Source: Blastomussa wellsi (taxonomy: Eukaryota > Cnidaria > Anthozoa > Scleractinia > Plerogyridae). Taken from it: a stretch of DNA of 64,000 bases. Made by a program: the position numbers and the translations under genes. The notes beneath the pieces were generated by a model. The model saw only the letters and a program-made list of their open reading frames with translations, was not told where the DNA came from and did not search any database. The stretch lies in contig OX393572.1 of assembly GCA_947652115.1 (NCBI GenBank), positions 12,689,276 through 12,753,275 of the forward strand. Reading direction: 5' to 3'. This document shows, piece by piece, positions 1 through 19,892 of the stretch (its first letter is position 1; every line of letters starts with the position of its first letter).

Positions 1-338
1 ACGAGCGTGTGTTCACAGCTCTTTAAATGCCGTTCCATGTCGCCAAGATTTAAAACCATCGTGCACCCATTCACCGCATTTTCACACTCCACAGAAAGTC
101 CCTCAATGAAACCTGTCAAAGCCAAAACGGGCGCGGTCTTGGATAAATTTACGTTCCGAAGGCAGACTGGGCAAGTTTTATCTCCATGACTTGCAGCGCT
201 TAACCATTGCTCCAAACACTCTTCACAAAATGTGTGCCCGCAATGCGTCACAAGCGGTTTTCTAAACACTCCCGCGCAAATTTCACACAGTAGGTTCCGA
301 TTGACTTGAGAAACAAAAATACTGGCGCTATAACCCAT
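1..338 (-). CDS. RING / TRAF-type zinc finger protein, N-terminal exon (partial)
   Basis: The reading frame starts at the ATG at 338-336 and runs off the left edge, so only about 112 residues are visible. It opens with MGYSASIF, then a complete C3HC4 RING finger: Cys18, Cys21, Cys33, His35, Cys38, Cys41, Cys56 and Cys59. After the RING, a Cys/His pattern (VECENAVNGC, later HLKSCEH) looks like the start of a TRAF-type or SIAH-like zinc finger. This order, including the MG-Y/F start a few residues before the RING, is typical of the RNF41/NRDP1 and PDZRN E3 ubiquitin ligases. The expected role is ubiquitin transfer to specific substrates in the cytosol, but the substrate-binding C-terminus lies outside the window, so the subfamily cannot be fixed. 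The gene is divergent from CDKL1, about 4.4 kb away. Confidence 0.8.
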   Translation of the reverse strand, partial: MGYSASIFVSQVNRNLLCEICAGVFRKPLVTHCGHTFCEECLEQWLSAASHGDKTCPVCLRNVNLSKTAPVLALTGFIEGLSVECENAVNGCTMVLNLGDMERHLKSCEHTL

Positions 339-1576
339 TTTTGCAGCGCAACACAGATTAGATTACGTTTTACCGCCTACAAGATCTCTGAGCGCAAATA
401 ACAACGCCACAAGACGCGCGGCGCTATTAACATTAATAACTTAATTGCGATCGAGGTGGCGCACTTTCCCGGCTCGACACAAAGGCAGCTTGTTTAGAAA
501 CTAGAGCTCTCGCTGCTTGTGGTTCATTACGCATCAGCGGGTTGCCCATACAAACCAAATGCAGGTGATTTTATTCAGTATTCACATGTACAAAAAAGGA
601 TTTTTAGACACTGTTTGTAGCTTGCGGTAAGTTTACTGTTTTTCAAAGTAAAATAAGGAAACGAAACCATCAACTGTACTTAGTTTGGTTTCTCTTGGAA
701 AGCTGAACTTAAGAGTGAGCCCGTGGTCTTGGCTTCACGATTGAAGAGGCTGTTGCGTTGTGTAAGTAGCATACACTGCCTCCTAGCGACAAGCTGAATC
801 TTTTAATTTATTTTTTGCTTATCATGACTGAAATTTCCCGCCAAAACCTTTGCTAAACTAGTATATTGTTTTACCAACTGCGAAGTGCATTCTATTGGCG
901 ATAAATCACGGCGAAATATATTTCTTCGACAATCAACTGAATCTATCACGAACAAGAAAGGTTAAAATATATTTTACTTTATTTTTTACTTGCCACTGAG
1001 CTGTATATGAAAGTTTTGTTATCATCAAATAGGATAGTATACGACCGGTGCGCGCTATTTTCAAAATTTACGTTAGATTTATTGTTAATCTTTTACGTAA
1101 TCTAGCTTCAAGTAGTATTTCTTTCTTCCCATGCCTTCAATTAATATTTTAATAGAGAGCAAACGAACCTGAAGAAGCATGGAATTACGATTTCCTCTCG
1201 ATAACTCGAGTTAAAAATTATAAGGCGTTGCACAGCAATTTTTTACATCCGATTTCCCGAATCAGTTCCGTTTCCCATAAAAGTCGAGAAAACGAGATTG
1301 ACATTGTACTCTAAATTCAAAATCAAAATAAATTCAGTACGCTTAAAGTCCCGCGTTCAGCCATAAAAACATGAACTTCTCGACTCAAATTAATAAGTCA
1401 GATGAAAAGTTGTAAAAGCGTCAAGTGTTGTATTGGGTGTTAAAGAACTCTTCAAAGGGCCAGCAGTACAAATACCACTGAATAAATACACTGCTACGAA
1501 AGAATATCAATGAACTGAGTTCAATACGTGAAAATCTATATAAATGTTCAAAGTTGTAGTTGCTCTTTTCTGAAGA

Positions 1577-1800
1577 GGCGCGTTGGCCTAATGGTTAGCG
1601 GCGATCCGGGTTCCAGTCCCGGGAAGTGTCCCGTAGTGACGTTGTGTTCCTGGGTAAGGCATTCTCTGCTCTCGCAGTTAAGCGCTCTCGATCTCTTGAC
1701 CCAGGCGCATAAATGGGTACTGGTGAATTTAATGGCTAGCATCCCGTCCCAGAGGGCCGGGGGAAATCGAAAGTATATTAACAGGGAAACCGGGATAACC
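1577..1800 (+). repeat. tRNA-derived SINE-like element
   Basis: The left end has A-box-like (TGGCCTAATGGTTAGCGG) and B-box-like (GGGTTCCAGTCCC) polymerase III promoter segments. They are followed by a tail with 'aaatgggtactggtgaattt' and 'ctagcatcccgtccc', shared with the minus-strand copy at 7228-7524. The tail resembles the conserved core of animal MetaSINE-type elements. I saw no clear target duplication. Confidence 0.6.
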
Positions 1801-1832
1801 TATGGCTCTGGTTGAAATCTTAGTCATCACTT

Positions 1833-2120
1833 CTCAAACTCATTAATAATTCATCACGTTAAAACAAAGGAAATCAGAACCGAGAAGGAGGTTTGAAAAC
1901 GTGATCTTAATTAGCATAGATTTTTATGATTTTATTTCTTCGTTTTCTCCGTAGTTTTAGTTTCGTTTGAGAAGATATATTAAACACTCGAAACAGTGTT
2001 TCATCACGATTTCAAACATGTCGAAGTTCCTCAAAAATACTCCGCTGCGCGTCGTATGACTCTCTTCTCGGTGACGTTTGAAATCGTGATGAAACACTGT
2101 CTCTCGTGTTTGATATATTA
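1833..2120 (+). repeat. Foldback MITE, family F1, copy 1
   Basis: About 290 bp, starting 'ctcaaactcattaataatt' and ending 'tgtttgatatatta'. Its 3' half folds into a hairpin: the segment at about 1990-2030 is the reverse complement of about 2075-2115. Related copies lie at 26492-26780, 30697-30985 and, inverted and partial, 39650-39845. No coding capacity. Confidence 0.75.
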
Positions 2121-2807
2121 CATCAAACTTTCCGATGCATCACATCATCTTTCCGATGGAAATACACTCAGCGAACATTTTTAAAATAATTACGTATTAA
2201 TTATCGCAGTTCGCTATTCAAATGAAGTGTAAACTCTTTTTTTTATTAATTTATTTTATTATAATACAACACAATAAAAAATTACGATACATCACTAACA
2301 GTACATTACATAGAAGACATGCTTACATTTACTTGTTCTAAGAATTTTGACTGAGATACATATATCAATATAGAAGTACTTACAAAACATAACTGACAAA
2401 GACCACTATTACTGACTTAAATTTTTCTTTCAATACAATCTAATATTTTTATTTTATAACAAATGATGAAAAAAATGAACTAAATGGTCAGCTCTTGCAG
2501 AAAAATGTTCTGGTAGCATTTAAAACAAATGAAACAAATAGTAATTCCATGTTCGTAGTAATATTTTCTTTTGTTGTTTTTATTTCAAAAGAAACAGCTG
2601 AAACTAGACGACCACATGGTAAAAGCCGTTTCAGATAGTCTATCTGGTCTATGATACTTTGGACAAGCAAACTTCAATAGGTCGAATAGCACAGGGTCGG
2701 TAATTGTTCTAAATGAGATAACATGAGCTAATATGTGTAAATTTAAAAATATAGTGTAAAATTTGATCTTCGTAAAACAGTGCTCAATACATAGAAGCAG
2801 AGCGAAG

Positions 2808-2908
2808 TATATGTTGTGGGAGAAAAATCAAATAAACTACTAGGTCATCCCTACAAGGCTTGTAGGGATGACCTAGTAGTTTATTTGATTTTTCTCCCAC
2901 AACATATA
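2808..2908. repeat. Perfect 101-nt palindrome
   Basis: The 50-nt arms at 2808-2857 and 2859-2908 are exact reverse complements around a single unpaired G at 2858. No mismatch is seen. It could be a very recent foldback duplication or an assembly or cloning artefact. Confidence 0.9.
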
Positions 2909-3365
2909 AATTTAAAAATATGTATATTTTTTACGTCCACAGTTTTACCAAAGAAAGCCTCTAAGGCGCTAAATTAACACATCGTTTTATCCAAAATAAT
3001 TTGAGATGTCATTATTTGAAATGCGATTAACATTTTAGCGCCTCTCTATGGGTACGCGCGTACGTCGATTTCGTCGCGCTTTTTTCATCAAATCGTCGCC
3101 TTTTCAACGAAATCGTCGCTTTTATGTCAAGAATTGTTTTGCGCACACGGACCTTTAAGATCATTTCAGGTTTGATTGTGGATCAAATGATTTATAATTT
3201 TCATATTAAAATCTTTTAGGTCTGACTGGTCAATATTTTTTCTGAATGCAATAATTTGAAAATCGTCGCTTCAATCTCCAAGATCGTCGTTTCATCAATA
3301 GCGATCGTCGCGTCTCATTTTAGAAATACTTAACTAAGGGTAAAGGAAAAGTGCAGTTTATAGGA

Positions 3366-3469
<104 letters not shown>

Positions 3470-4720
3470 CATGCTCACCTTCTCGTTGTCTGAGCATCCG
3501 GGGGGAGGGGGCTCCCATTTGAAAGAGTTTTAATAGACGCGGTTTCTCTTTTCCTCGCTGTGATTTTTGATCTTACTTCGGATAGGGTATTCTGGGTAAT
3601 ATGCCCATATTTTTAGCCGTGAAGATCTCGTTTAGGGTTACACTGACCAGGAACCATAATCGTCCCCGATTATAGCTCCTGGCTACATTACTGAATATAG
3701 GAATATAAATTCATTTTTATCTTTTCGATATCAGTTAGAGATAAAGAAAGCCTATGGCACGCTCAGATTGGTCTCCATAGGGGCTCAATTCAAAATGTTC
3801 CACTTGTTGTAAGCATCCTGGTCTTTTTAGGTAATGCGCCATATACCAAGTCAATATATGCACTATACTGTCGTTCTATTGTGTGAAGTCTATTGTGCTA
3901 TTGTTTGAGGGCTAGGTTCATTTGTTGTGTTCTTTGTGACATACTTCGGGATTTGCTATTGACCTGGTATATGGCGCTCGACTCGTCTTTTTCATACGGG
4001 AGCTCCCCACCCCCCCCCCCCCCCCATACAAACTTTTACAGCACGCGTTGGCCATCTTTGAATAAAAAAGATTTTCAAATACCCGGTACAATGATAATAT
4101 AGAAGTGCTCCCGATAAACCAGACTATTTTTCATTTAAAATCTAGCAAAAAAACTATCGCATCCGCCTTTTTATTTGTAATCAGTAAAAAATATAATTCA
4201 GAAAAAAATTGTGTGCGGACCTGTAAAAATTCTAAACACGTGATCTGGTGTCATGGTGACTTCCTAATAAGGTGCCGCCGTGCTGTGGGTCGTGCGTCAC
4301 GACACATCAGTTTTGTAGGGAAGAGTTCGTGCATTTTCGATTAGCAAGGCGATTAGCAATACAGTGTTGTGATTTCGTCCTAGTAACAGTTCCGGCTGCT
4401 TTGTCCACTGGATTATGGAAAATCTTATTCTGGGTTGCGGGATGATTCGTTTTGCAAAAAAGGGTAATGAATTTTTGTTTGAAATGTAAGCTTATGTGCG
4501 AAGGGTTATGGCGATATTTGTGTGTGTATGTCTTTGCGTCGATCGTCTCCGTGTCAGTGAAGGATCCGCTGATGATATTATTGATATCTCAAAAATCATT
4601 TAACGTTTTTATTTTGCTACAGGGCACATGCCTTCCGGGTACTCATAAATCTCTTATCTTCATTCGTTTGACTTCACCTGATCGATCGATGCTACACAAG
4701 AAATCGACCAGAACTGGTGA

Positions 4721-12437
<7,717 letters not shown>

Positions 12438-12511
12438 TCCTCGAAAACGTTTAATATTTAATATAATAATATAGTATTTGTATTCATAATGTAGATATAT
12501 TAATTTATGAA

Positions 12512-12657
12512 CAGGGGCGGATCTAGGGGGAGGGTGCAGGAGGTGCGCATCCCTCCCTGAGATGACCTGCGACTAGTATTCTGCTTACGTCACCCGTCAA
12601 TAACGTCATTCCTGAGTGGTGCACCCGCTCCTGAGAAAAATTCTGGATCCGCCCCTG
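12512..12657. mobile_element. Short MITE with CAGGGGCGGATC termini
   Basis: It starts CAGGGGCGGATC and ends GGATCCGCCCCTG, which are inverted. A direct repeat ATGAA flanks it at 12507-12511 and 12658-12662. A diverged relative lies at 53582-53732. The CAGGG-type ends resemble non-autonomous hAT elements, but the visible duplication is 5 bp rather than 8. Confidence 0.7.
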
Positions 12658-13670
12658 ATGAATATAATGCAGGTTTTGATATGTCTTATATTAACTCTGC
12701 TGGCATGGGGTTTCATAAAAAAAGCGAAAGCGTTCTTGAGGTGGGGGAATAGTAAAATTATGCGTTTGTGAGATTTAGCTAAATAAGTTAAAATTTATGG
12801 TAGTACTGATGTTTTTGGCTGTATTTATATACATCTTGGAGTAAAAACACTTATTCCTTATTAAATTATTAGCATTTGTAAAACTCTGGTGTCGATGGGG
12901 ATGAATCATAATTATAAAAACCCTGAAGGTTGGACATATGTACCTAACTTATATGGAGAATGGCGAGAGAGAGCGTTAAAGTAAGACATCTAAAACAGTT
13001 CTAAATCTATGATATAAGTTACAAGCAATAATAATGGGTAAATTCTGTTTTTCCACCGAACAACAACTTTGTTGGTTTGTTTACTCCCTTTCTCGTTGTG
13101 TTTATGTGTGGAAAGCTGCTTTTTCAGATTCTATTTTTGTGCGGAATCCTGGTCGAATGATTAATTTTGCTGGGGAAATTTACATGGTATAAAGACCTTT
13201 ATAAGGTATATGTATACCTCGTACTTTTGCGAGTGCAAGATCACAATAATATTTTATGTTTCATACAAGCTGGTCTTGACGTACCGCAAACCGCTGATTA
13301 TTTGAAACGATAGAAAAACAAAAAATGCTGGAAGCTAAGGCTGACGATCGAGAGTACAGAGATTGCCATGAAAAATTCGATAAATTTTGTATGGGAAAGT
13401 TTATTTGAATGGTTGTTTTTTGCATATTTCAATGAAATGAAAGAAAGAGTCGGATAATAGCGCGATTTTGCACCTTTAAAGACAGTGTGTTAACGCTGTT
13501 ATGATGGAAGGTCTAGGAAGTGTTTAAAATAAAATATTGAACTCGTCTGTTGCGTCCTACTTTTGTGCTCTGGTTCCAATGAAAGGTTGACACCCAACGC
13601 CCCGTTCCTCCAAAAAGGTTAATAATCCACCCCATCCCAAGGAACAAAATGTAGGTCATTGGTGAAACAA

Positions 13671-14040
13671 TAGGGAGCTTAAGCAAAGACGACGGCAACG
13701 GCTAGGATGACGCCTGCTTAAAAATGAATTTATATTTTACGCACGAATTTCGCAATTGTCTTGATGTATTCGGTGAATCTATCGCTTTCAAACATAGTTC
13801 TTGTAGAAAATATAAGGACGGCGTTTATTTTCAAACAGAAAACCGAAAATTTAGCCGTCGAGGTTCACGTTCTCCAAAGTACTGAGAAATTGGTCATTTC
13901 ACGTTGTTGTTTTGCAGAGGACGGCAAAGAAATGTACATAGAATTATAACGCACGTGCAGAGCTGTTGTACTGCTCATTAAATCTTTTGTTTAGCGACGT
14001 TCTCGTTGACGTTGCCGTCGTGGTTTGCTTAAGCTCCCTA
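13671..14040. mobile_element. MITE with TAGGGAGCTTAAGCA inverted ends
   Basis: The left end, TAGGGAGCTTAAGCAAAGAC, is mirrored at the right end by a matching segment ending 'ttgcttaagctccctatt'. The TA at the borders fits a TA target, as for mariner-type MITEs. The interior is non-coding. Confidence 0.7.
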
Positions 14041-15160
14041 TTCTTCAAAGTACACCAAACGGCAGCTCGGGTTAAATTCTCGTGTGGTGTAACTAAAGCT
14101 TCTGGCCTTGGGACCACACTCCATTCAAGGCCAAGGAACAATGGGTGTCGCGGGAACAAGTTGCTTCGTGTGTGTTGCGACAAGTGGCTTCAACAATTCA
14201 CCTCGAGCGACACTGTAATTAGAGTCTTGTCGCTCAGTGTGACTCTGCCTTTAATCCAGGTGAACAGTCCTGGAATGCCACCTTGTTGTAGTTGGCCCGT
14301 CACTTCGGACCTTCAGATCGGATACGTGTTCGAATTCCCAATGCTTCTGATTATCACATTTCGCACCAATCCCGTAACGATAGTGACAGGAAAGAGTACG
14401 GGCTCAGAGAACTTAATTAAATTGAAATTCGAAGGCCGTACTTGGCTTGCTCTCATCCTCGTACTCCAAGCTCTTTTCTTGTAACATCCCGGGTATTAAA
14501 TTTAATCGCAATCACAGCGACGTCCCAGAGCCCGCTTTCCTTTTGGTCAGCAGCAAGAACATGATTTTTTCCAACTTTTTGAGCATGCGCAGAGTGTACA
14601 TTATCGATTGCCAGCCAATCAGCATTGAACCGACATCCGTGACAGTCACGGGTTACAAATCGGAACTGGCCATAATCCGCGCTGTGACTAAAAGAAAATC
14701 GGGCTCTTAGCTTGGGACTAGATTGAGTGAAATAAAAACCAAAAAATATTTATATTTAGCCATTTGCAATACATATATTCTTGATAGTTTCATTTTGCAT
14801 TCTGAGTGATTCTGAGCAATATTAAGACTGCAGTGGTTTAGTCACCTGAGATATAACATACAATACCTTTTGAGAACTTGTTTTCGCCACAAGATCCTTT
14901 CCAACTTTCGTAGTAGTTTGCCAAAGTTTAAAACGTTTTGTCGTTCTTGTTCCAAGCAGATACCAAACTTTGATGACGATTTATACTCGATTATACTGAC
15001 ATTACTCGTTTCGCCGACCACGTTGAGTATCGTGTTCCCAGATCTCTTGAGCCCTTTGGCGGCCTGGGAACGAAATTACAGTGCCAAAACAAAGAGGGCC
15101 TGGGGACAATTTTTTATTGCTAAAATAAGATTGTTTGCTTGTGCGAACGACATAATCTTA

Positions 15161-15963
15161 TGCGTGAACCTGAGTGACAACCGTTTTCCTACGACATGCC
15201 GGGAAAACGGAATTCGAACTTCCAGTTTCGTTTTTTGTTTACCCACGCCATCGAAAAAGGGAATTTGAACTTTTATTTTCGTTTTCCGTTTTCCTACAAC
15301 ATTGAAAACGGAATTCGAACTTCTAGTTTCGTTTTTCGTTTCCCCGGATTTCGTACAACAGAATTCCAATTGTCATTTATGTTTTTCATTTTCTTTTTTC
15401 GGAAAACATTTTAAAAACGGAATTTGATCTTCGATTTTCGTTTCCGTGTTGTTGTCATTACCGTATTTTGCCTGAACCGGAAGAATGTCGGTGTCACAGT
15501 GATATGTGTATCCCCATACTCATATCACTAGTGATATGTGTATCCCCGGTAGGGATACACAAAACACTGAAGTTTTGTATCCGCGTCTTCAAATGTTACA
15601 AGGAAGACATGGCGGGTGCGAGTGATAGATCTATTTTTCCGGTTCAGGTAAAAGACGGAAGTGACAAAAACAACGAAACGAAAAACGAAAATTGAAGATC
15701 AAATTCCGTTTTTCAATGCCTTACGAAAACAAAAGACGACAAACGGAAATGACAATTAGAATTCTGTTGTCCAAAGTCGTGGGAAAATGAAAAACGAAAA
15801 TAAAAGTTCAAATCTCATTTTCAACGTAAAAGGAAAACGGAAAACAAAAATGAAATGTCGAATTCCCTTTTCCGATGGCGCAGGTAAACGAAAAACAAAA
15901 TTGGGAGTTCGAATTCCGTTTTCCCAAGTCGTAGGAAAACGGTTGGCACTAAGGTACACGCAT
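15161..15963. mobile_element. Long foldback element with diverged arms
   Basis: The outer ends are 'aaccgttttcctacgac' near 15179 and 'gtcgtaggaaaacggtt' near 15928. Arms of about 300 bp (15161-15460 and 15640-15963) are inverted relatives built from short, repeated 'cggaattcgaacttc'/'tcgttttccgtt'-like units. They surround a non-repetitive centre bearing the direct repeat 'gtgatatgtgtatcccc' (about 15499 and 15531). No transposase gene is seen. Confidence 0.7.
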
Positions 15964-16675
15964 TCCCATCCTATATATGTTACTGCTAATAAAACTCGTA
16001 GGCGTATCTAAATTTTCTACTGCTTTGACGTAATTATTGTAGTGTGCAATCTCCAGGCATTATCGTTGATGCCGCAAATTAGAATGCAGAGGACAACTCG
16101 ACACTTTGATAAATTTCGTGGTAGTTCACCCGAAGAAAGGGATGTCTGTACTACATACCACTCAAAGTGTAAAACAAACAAATTACAAAACCAGTATGTA
16201 CTCATTTCTGTCGTGCTAACCTTTTCACTTCAATTTGTTTCTTTTTTATATATCTGATGACAATGTTATTCAGAGACAAAAATTTCGCAGTAAGATGCCT
16301 TTTCAGTATATGCGACTTCTAACATATCAAGAGGGAAAATCAACTAAACATGCAGAAGGTCTTATTTATTACACAGGTTTTCATAAATAGGTCCAACGGA
16401 ATAAATATCTTATTAATAAAATATCGATTTTCACTACCCAGGGCAATTCTTCCCTTCCAGGCGATCGAAACATAGAAACCCATAGGGTTTCACATTAAAG
16501 GGCTCCTGGTTAAACAAATTACAGGTGTAACTGCGAGCTCATTGTGAAACGTCGAAGATGGAGAATTACTTACTTTTACAAAACTAAAGGTTTGCAAGAA
16601 TGAGGTTATTCCGTACTATCCAGTACGTATTTATCCTTTCCTTACCTCGTTACGCAATAGGGTAAAAATTATTTA

Positions 16676-16845
16676 ACAAATAAAGAAGCCTAAGCCATGT
16701 ATTATACTGTCATAAAACACGACGGGCATTTGAGAACACGAGGGAAATGTAGAAAACACGAGACGCAGGCGAGTGTTTTCTACATTTCTTAAGTGTTCTC
16801 AAATGTCAGGAGTGTTTATAATACATGGCTTAGGCTTCTTCATTT
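16676..16845. repeat. Palindromic MITE, family F2, copy 1
   Basis: The ends 'aaagaagcctaagccatgta' and 'tacatggcttaggcttctt' are inverted. Inner inverted segments carry 'gaaatgtagaaaacac' and 'gtgttttctacattt'. A related, partial copy is at about 31040-31225. Confidence 0.7.
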
Positions 16846-18142
16846 GCTTTATGATATAGATTTTCAACGACGCGAGTAAAACAACAAAAAACACACGATC
16901 GATAAACTGAAGCAACTTAATTTCGCTTCTTCTACTTTCATCTCGAACTTAGACGCTTCTTCGACAATCTTTGCAGCTGGACTCAGAATTTTGTCCGGAA
17001 TTTCTTTATAGAAAATGTTCGCCACCATCCCTTGCGAATTTTCACTAGAGTAAAGCTGACGAAAAACAATAAAACACGCTTTTTCTATGTTTTATACTCT
17101 GATAAAACATGGGTTTTTGACCAATCAGAGCGCGCGCAAAGTCCTATCTATATTATAATGCGTGATAAAGCAAAAGGACAAGAAATCGAACATTTCAGGA
17201 ACTAAAGTTCTGAGAGATCATAATATTTTTTCTTGTTTCCCGGCCAGTTAAAAGGTAATTTAGCTCTTGACATACATGCGCATCTCCACCCTCCCCTCCC
17301 CCCGAAATTTTTGCACGTAAATGAACCACGTTTAGCCGTTCTGCAATACAGCACACAATGATGTGAAGAAAATATAAACCTTTCGCACATTTTGATTTTG
17401 TCATTGTGAACGCTAGAGATTGGTAACCGCGTCAGCAATGTTGCACACAATCGTGTGTAATGTTGCACCATATATCTGGGTTTTTTAAATTGGACGTGCA
17501 GAGAAAAACGCACGTGCGATATTTCGCTCTCTGATTGGCTTAGCTTGAAGTTAAAACCAACAGAATTAGAAAGATTCCAAGAAGTTGCCAACAACTTGTC
17601 AATACTATGGCGAGGTAGCCATGGTAGAATGTGTTTCATTGTTGAAAGAAATCCCGATAAAATCCATTGTTATCGCATTCCTTCCAACTGAACGCCCTGG
17701 CCGGCCGGCCGGCCGCGGGACCTCTCATGCTTCAGGTGGCCTCGGGCCGATTCTCACAGCATCCCCATGGGGGATGGTGTTAGGAGATTATTGGAGTCAG
17801 AAAGGCTTTGCTGTTTCTTGGACTCTTGTTCTGGTTCTCGTCCAGTGCCCCCTCAGTCACACCAACTGATGAGCGACGGCTCACCAGACTAAGATTGGAC
17901 GGCGATCGGATTTCTCCCATTCCCTCTAAAAATAAACAAAAATGTTCAAGTCAGCAACACTCCACCTCACCTCGTTTGGGATCGTACGTTTACTAAAACG
18001 GCACTCTTTTGACAGAGCATGAAAGCAAGCCTCAAACTTCATCCCCGTAAAAATTTTATCCCCACAAAAATAAAGTAACTACTCCCAGCATATTGGGTAG
18101 CACTTTGGGCTACGACTCAGACTAACGGGTACTTTACAATTA

Positions 18143-18383
18143 AATGAGCTACGTCACAGTTTGTGCCTTCTGAAAAATTTAGCCTAAATTTTTAAAAATC
18201 GTCATTTGCAATCCGTCTAAATCTTCTCCATCCTTAACCATCCTTGCTCCTTTTTGGTTTAGCATCACGTCTTAGGTGTTTTTCTTCCTTTGTAAACTAT
18301 TAGTTTTAGGTTTTCTACGTTTTAAGGGTAATTTGGGTTGTTGCAAAAAATAACTCAAAATATGGTGACGTAGCTCCTTTAAC
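18143..18383. mobile_element. MITE, family F3, copy A (GAGCTACGTCA ends)
   Basis: The left end has 'gagctacgtcac' and the right end 'gtgacgtagctcctttaa'. The interior, with 'aaatttagcctaaattt' and 'atcttctccatcc', recurs at 47286-47530 and, inverted, at 28105-28310. Confidence 0.65.
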
Positions 18384-18404
18384 ACAAACAAGCCAGATGG
18401 AAAT

Positions 18405-19191
18405 TTAAGGTGGCTGAACACAGTTTTCGCGCGCGCTCTGCAGTCGTTGGTGCTGATGCGAGGCAGCGCGCGCACAAGGACAACACAACAAATATGGAGC
18501 CGAAAGAGTGATGAGTTTTTGTTCCAAGGTGGTTTTTTATGAGGCCTTTTTTCTTAAATGATAGTATGCTCTAAACTTAGGTCTTGTTAGAATGGTATGT
18601 CAGAAAAAGTCAAATTTGGCAGGTTTTTCAGTGTTACGGTGAGTACCGTGAGAACCCAGTTAAATGCAGCGCATGCGTAGTTAGTCGAAAAATTGAGATT
18701 GAACTCTTTAGGTCCAACCTTTCCGAAATACGCGTATTTCTCGAAAACCGCTCGTTAGAATTTCACCAAATTTGGCAGGAAAATACTTCAGGAAACAAGA
18801 AAGAAAGTTGTTGCAAAAATTCTGAAATTTTACAGAGGAAATTGTAAATAATGGAGTTATCATTCAAGGACGGATAGCTAAAAATTGGTCTGTTAAAATA
18901 ACATTAGAATAGTGTCCGCATGTGAGTATTGTGACAAGTTTGTTTCAGGCAAATGATAGAGAAAATCTAACGACTGAATTTTCCGCAAATAGGCAAAATC
19001 TGATTTTAAATTGATGTTTATATCCAGTCAAGTTACCATGGCAACAGCGCACACGTCAGCGTAACTATCAAAATTCGAAAGTCTATTCTTTTAACTTATC
19101 TCCTGCCAATTTTGGGGACCTAGAGTTCAACGGTTTTAGAATAAAAGGTAAATGCAACACAGGTTTTAAAAACTGTGTTCGGCCACCTTAA
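18405..19191. mobile_element. TIR element with TTAAGGTGGC ends carrying an X-box
   Basis: The left end TTAAGGTGGCTGAACACAGT is mirrored at 19165-19191 (ending 'tgtgttcggccaccttaa'). The interior is about 790 bp and non-coding. A perfect palindromic RFX site lies inside at 19032-19045. A possible relative with TTAAGGTGGC ends is at 38666-38955. Confidence 0.7.
19032..19045. promoter_or_regulatory. Perfect palindromic RFX X-box inside a TIR element
   Basis: GTTACCATGGCAAC matches the X-box rule RYYNYY-N(1-3)-RRNRAC exactly, with a 2-nt spacer. It lies within the mobile element, about 0.85 kb beyond the PDE1 stop. Whether RFX factors bind here is unknown. Confidence 0.6.
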
Positions 19192-19892
19192 TGCGCAAAC
19201 AGGATGAGGACAAGGTTCTAAACTTACCCGCATTCTCTGATAAGATTGCAAGGAATGCCAAAGACACATTACCCCACCCAGTAGCCCACAATTTGCAAAA
19301 CGCTCCAAACTGAATGAAGTGAAGCGTTTGATTTTTCAATCGAAATTTCTGTTTTCTTCGTTCACCTGATAAGCACCCATTACTCCAAATAACCCATCAA
19401 AGTCAACTTCTGTTTCCTCAAATATTCAGGCACTGCGTTTGGCTTTGCACAATTTAAAGGATTTCCTCCCCTGTTCTTTCGGGGCTAAAGTAGACCATCT
19501 AAAAACCATGATCACAGTTTTCAGATGTTGCTTCTAAAACAGCTTAACTAATACAGACAACTCCCTACACCACCCCCACTCCCACCGACCCTCCTCTCCC
19601 CCGTGCCCTCGGCGTATCCTCCTTTGGTTTATCCCGTCTCTTGATCATTCATCTTTGTGGGCACATAGCCATAAACTCGGTCAAAACTTTCAGGCCTTGT
19701 AGAACATTTCCATAATTATCATTGCAGTTCATTAGAAGGCAAGGAACCAGGAAGACACATGATCTCGAAGATGAGAACAGATAAGATGATTTACCTCACA
19801 TCCTGCCGTCTGAAATAAACATCCTTCAAAAAATGGAATGTAATATGTTCTGCCCTTTGTATTTCTAATCCGGACCACTGTTTACGTATACG

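Larger units (their letters stand above)
12438..19892. other. Intergenic region between convergent CDKL1 and PDE1 3' ends
   Basis: No host gene found in 7.4 kb. It contains two MITEs (12512-12657, 13671-14040), a long foldback element (15161-15963), a palindromic element (16676-16845) and two further TIR elements (18143-18383, 18405-19191). A 172-residue open frame at 13966-14484 overlaps the MITE, has no recognisable domain and is probably spurious. A (GGCC)n-like run lies at about 17700-17715. Confidence 0.65.

Noticed and set aside
4245..4258. X-box upstream of CDKL1
   Set aside because: GGTGTCATGGTGAC has one mismatch to the RYYNYY half-site and is about 500 bp from the start codon, too weak to claim.
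13966..14484. 172-residue plus-strand open frame
   Set aside because: It overlaps a MITE end, has no known domain, no splice-supported neighbours and no homology I recognise.
17202..17639. 145-residue minus-strand open frame
   Set aside because: Low-complexity, no domain, in repeat-rich intergenic DNA with no supporting exon structure.
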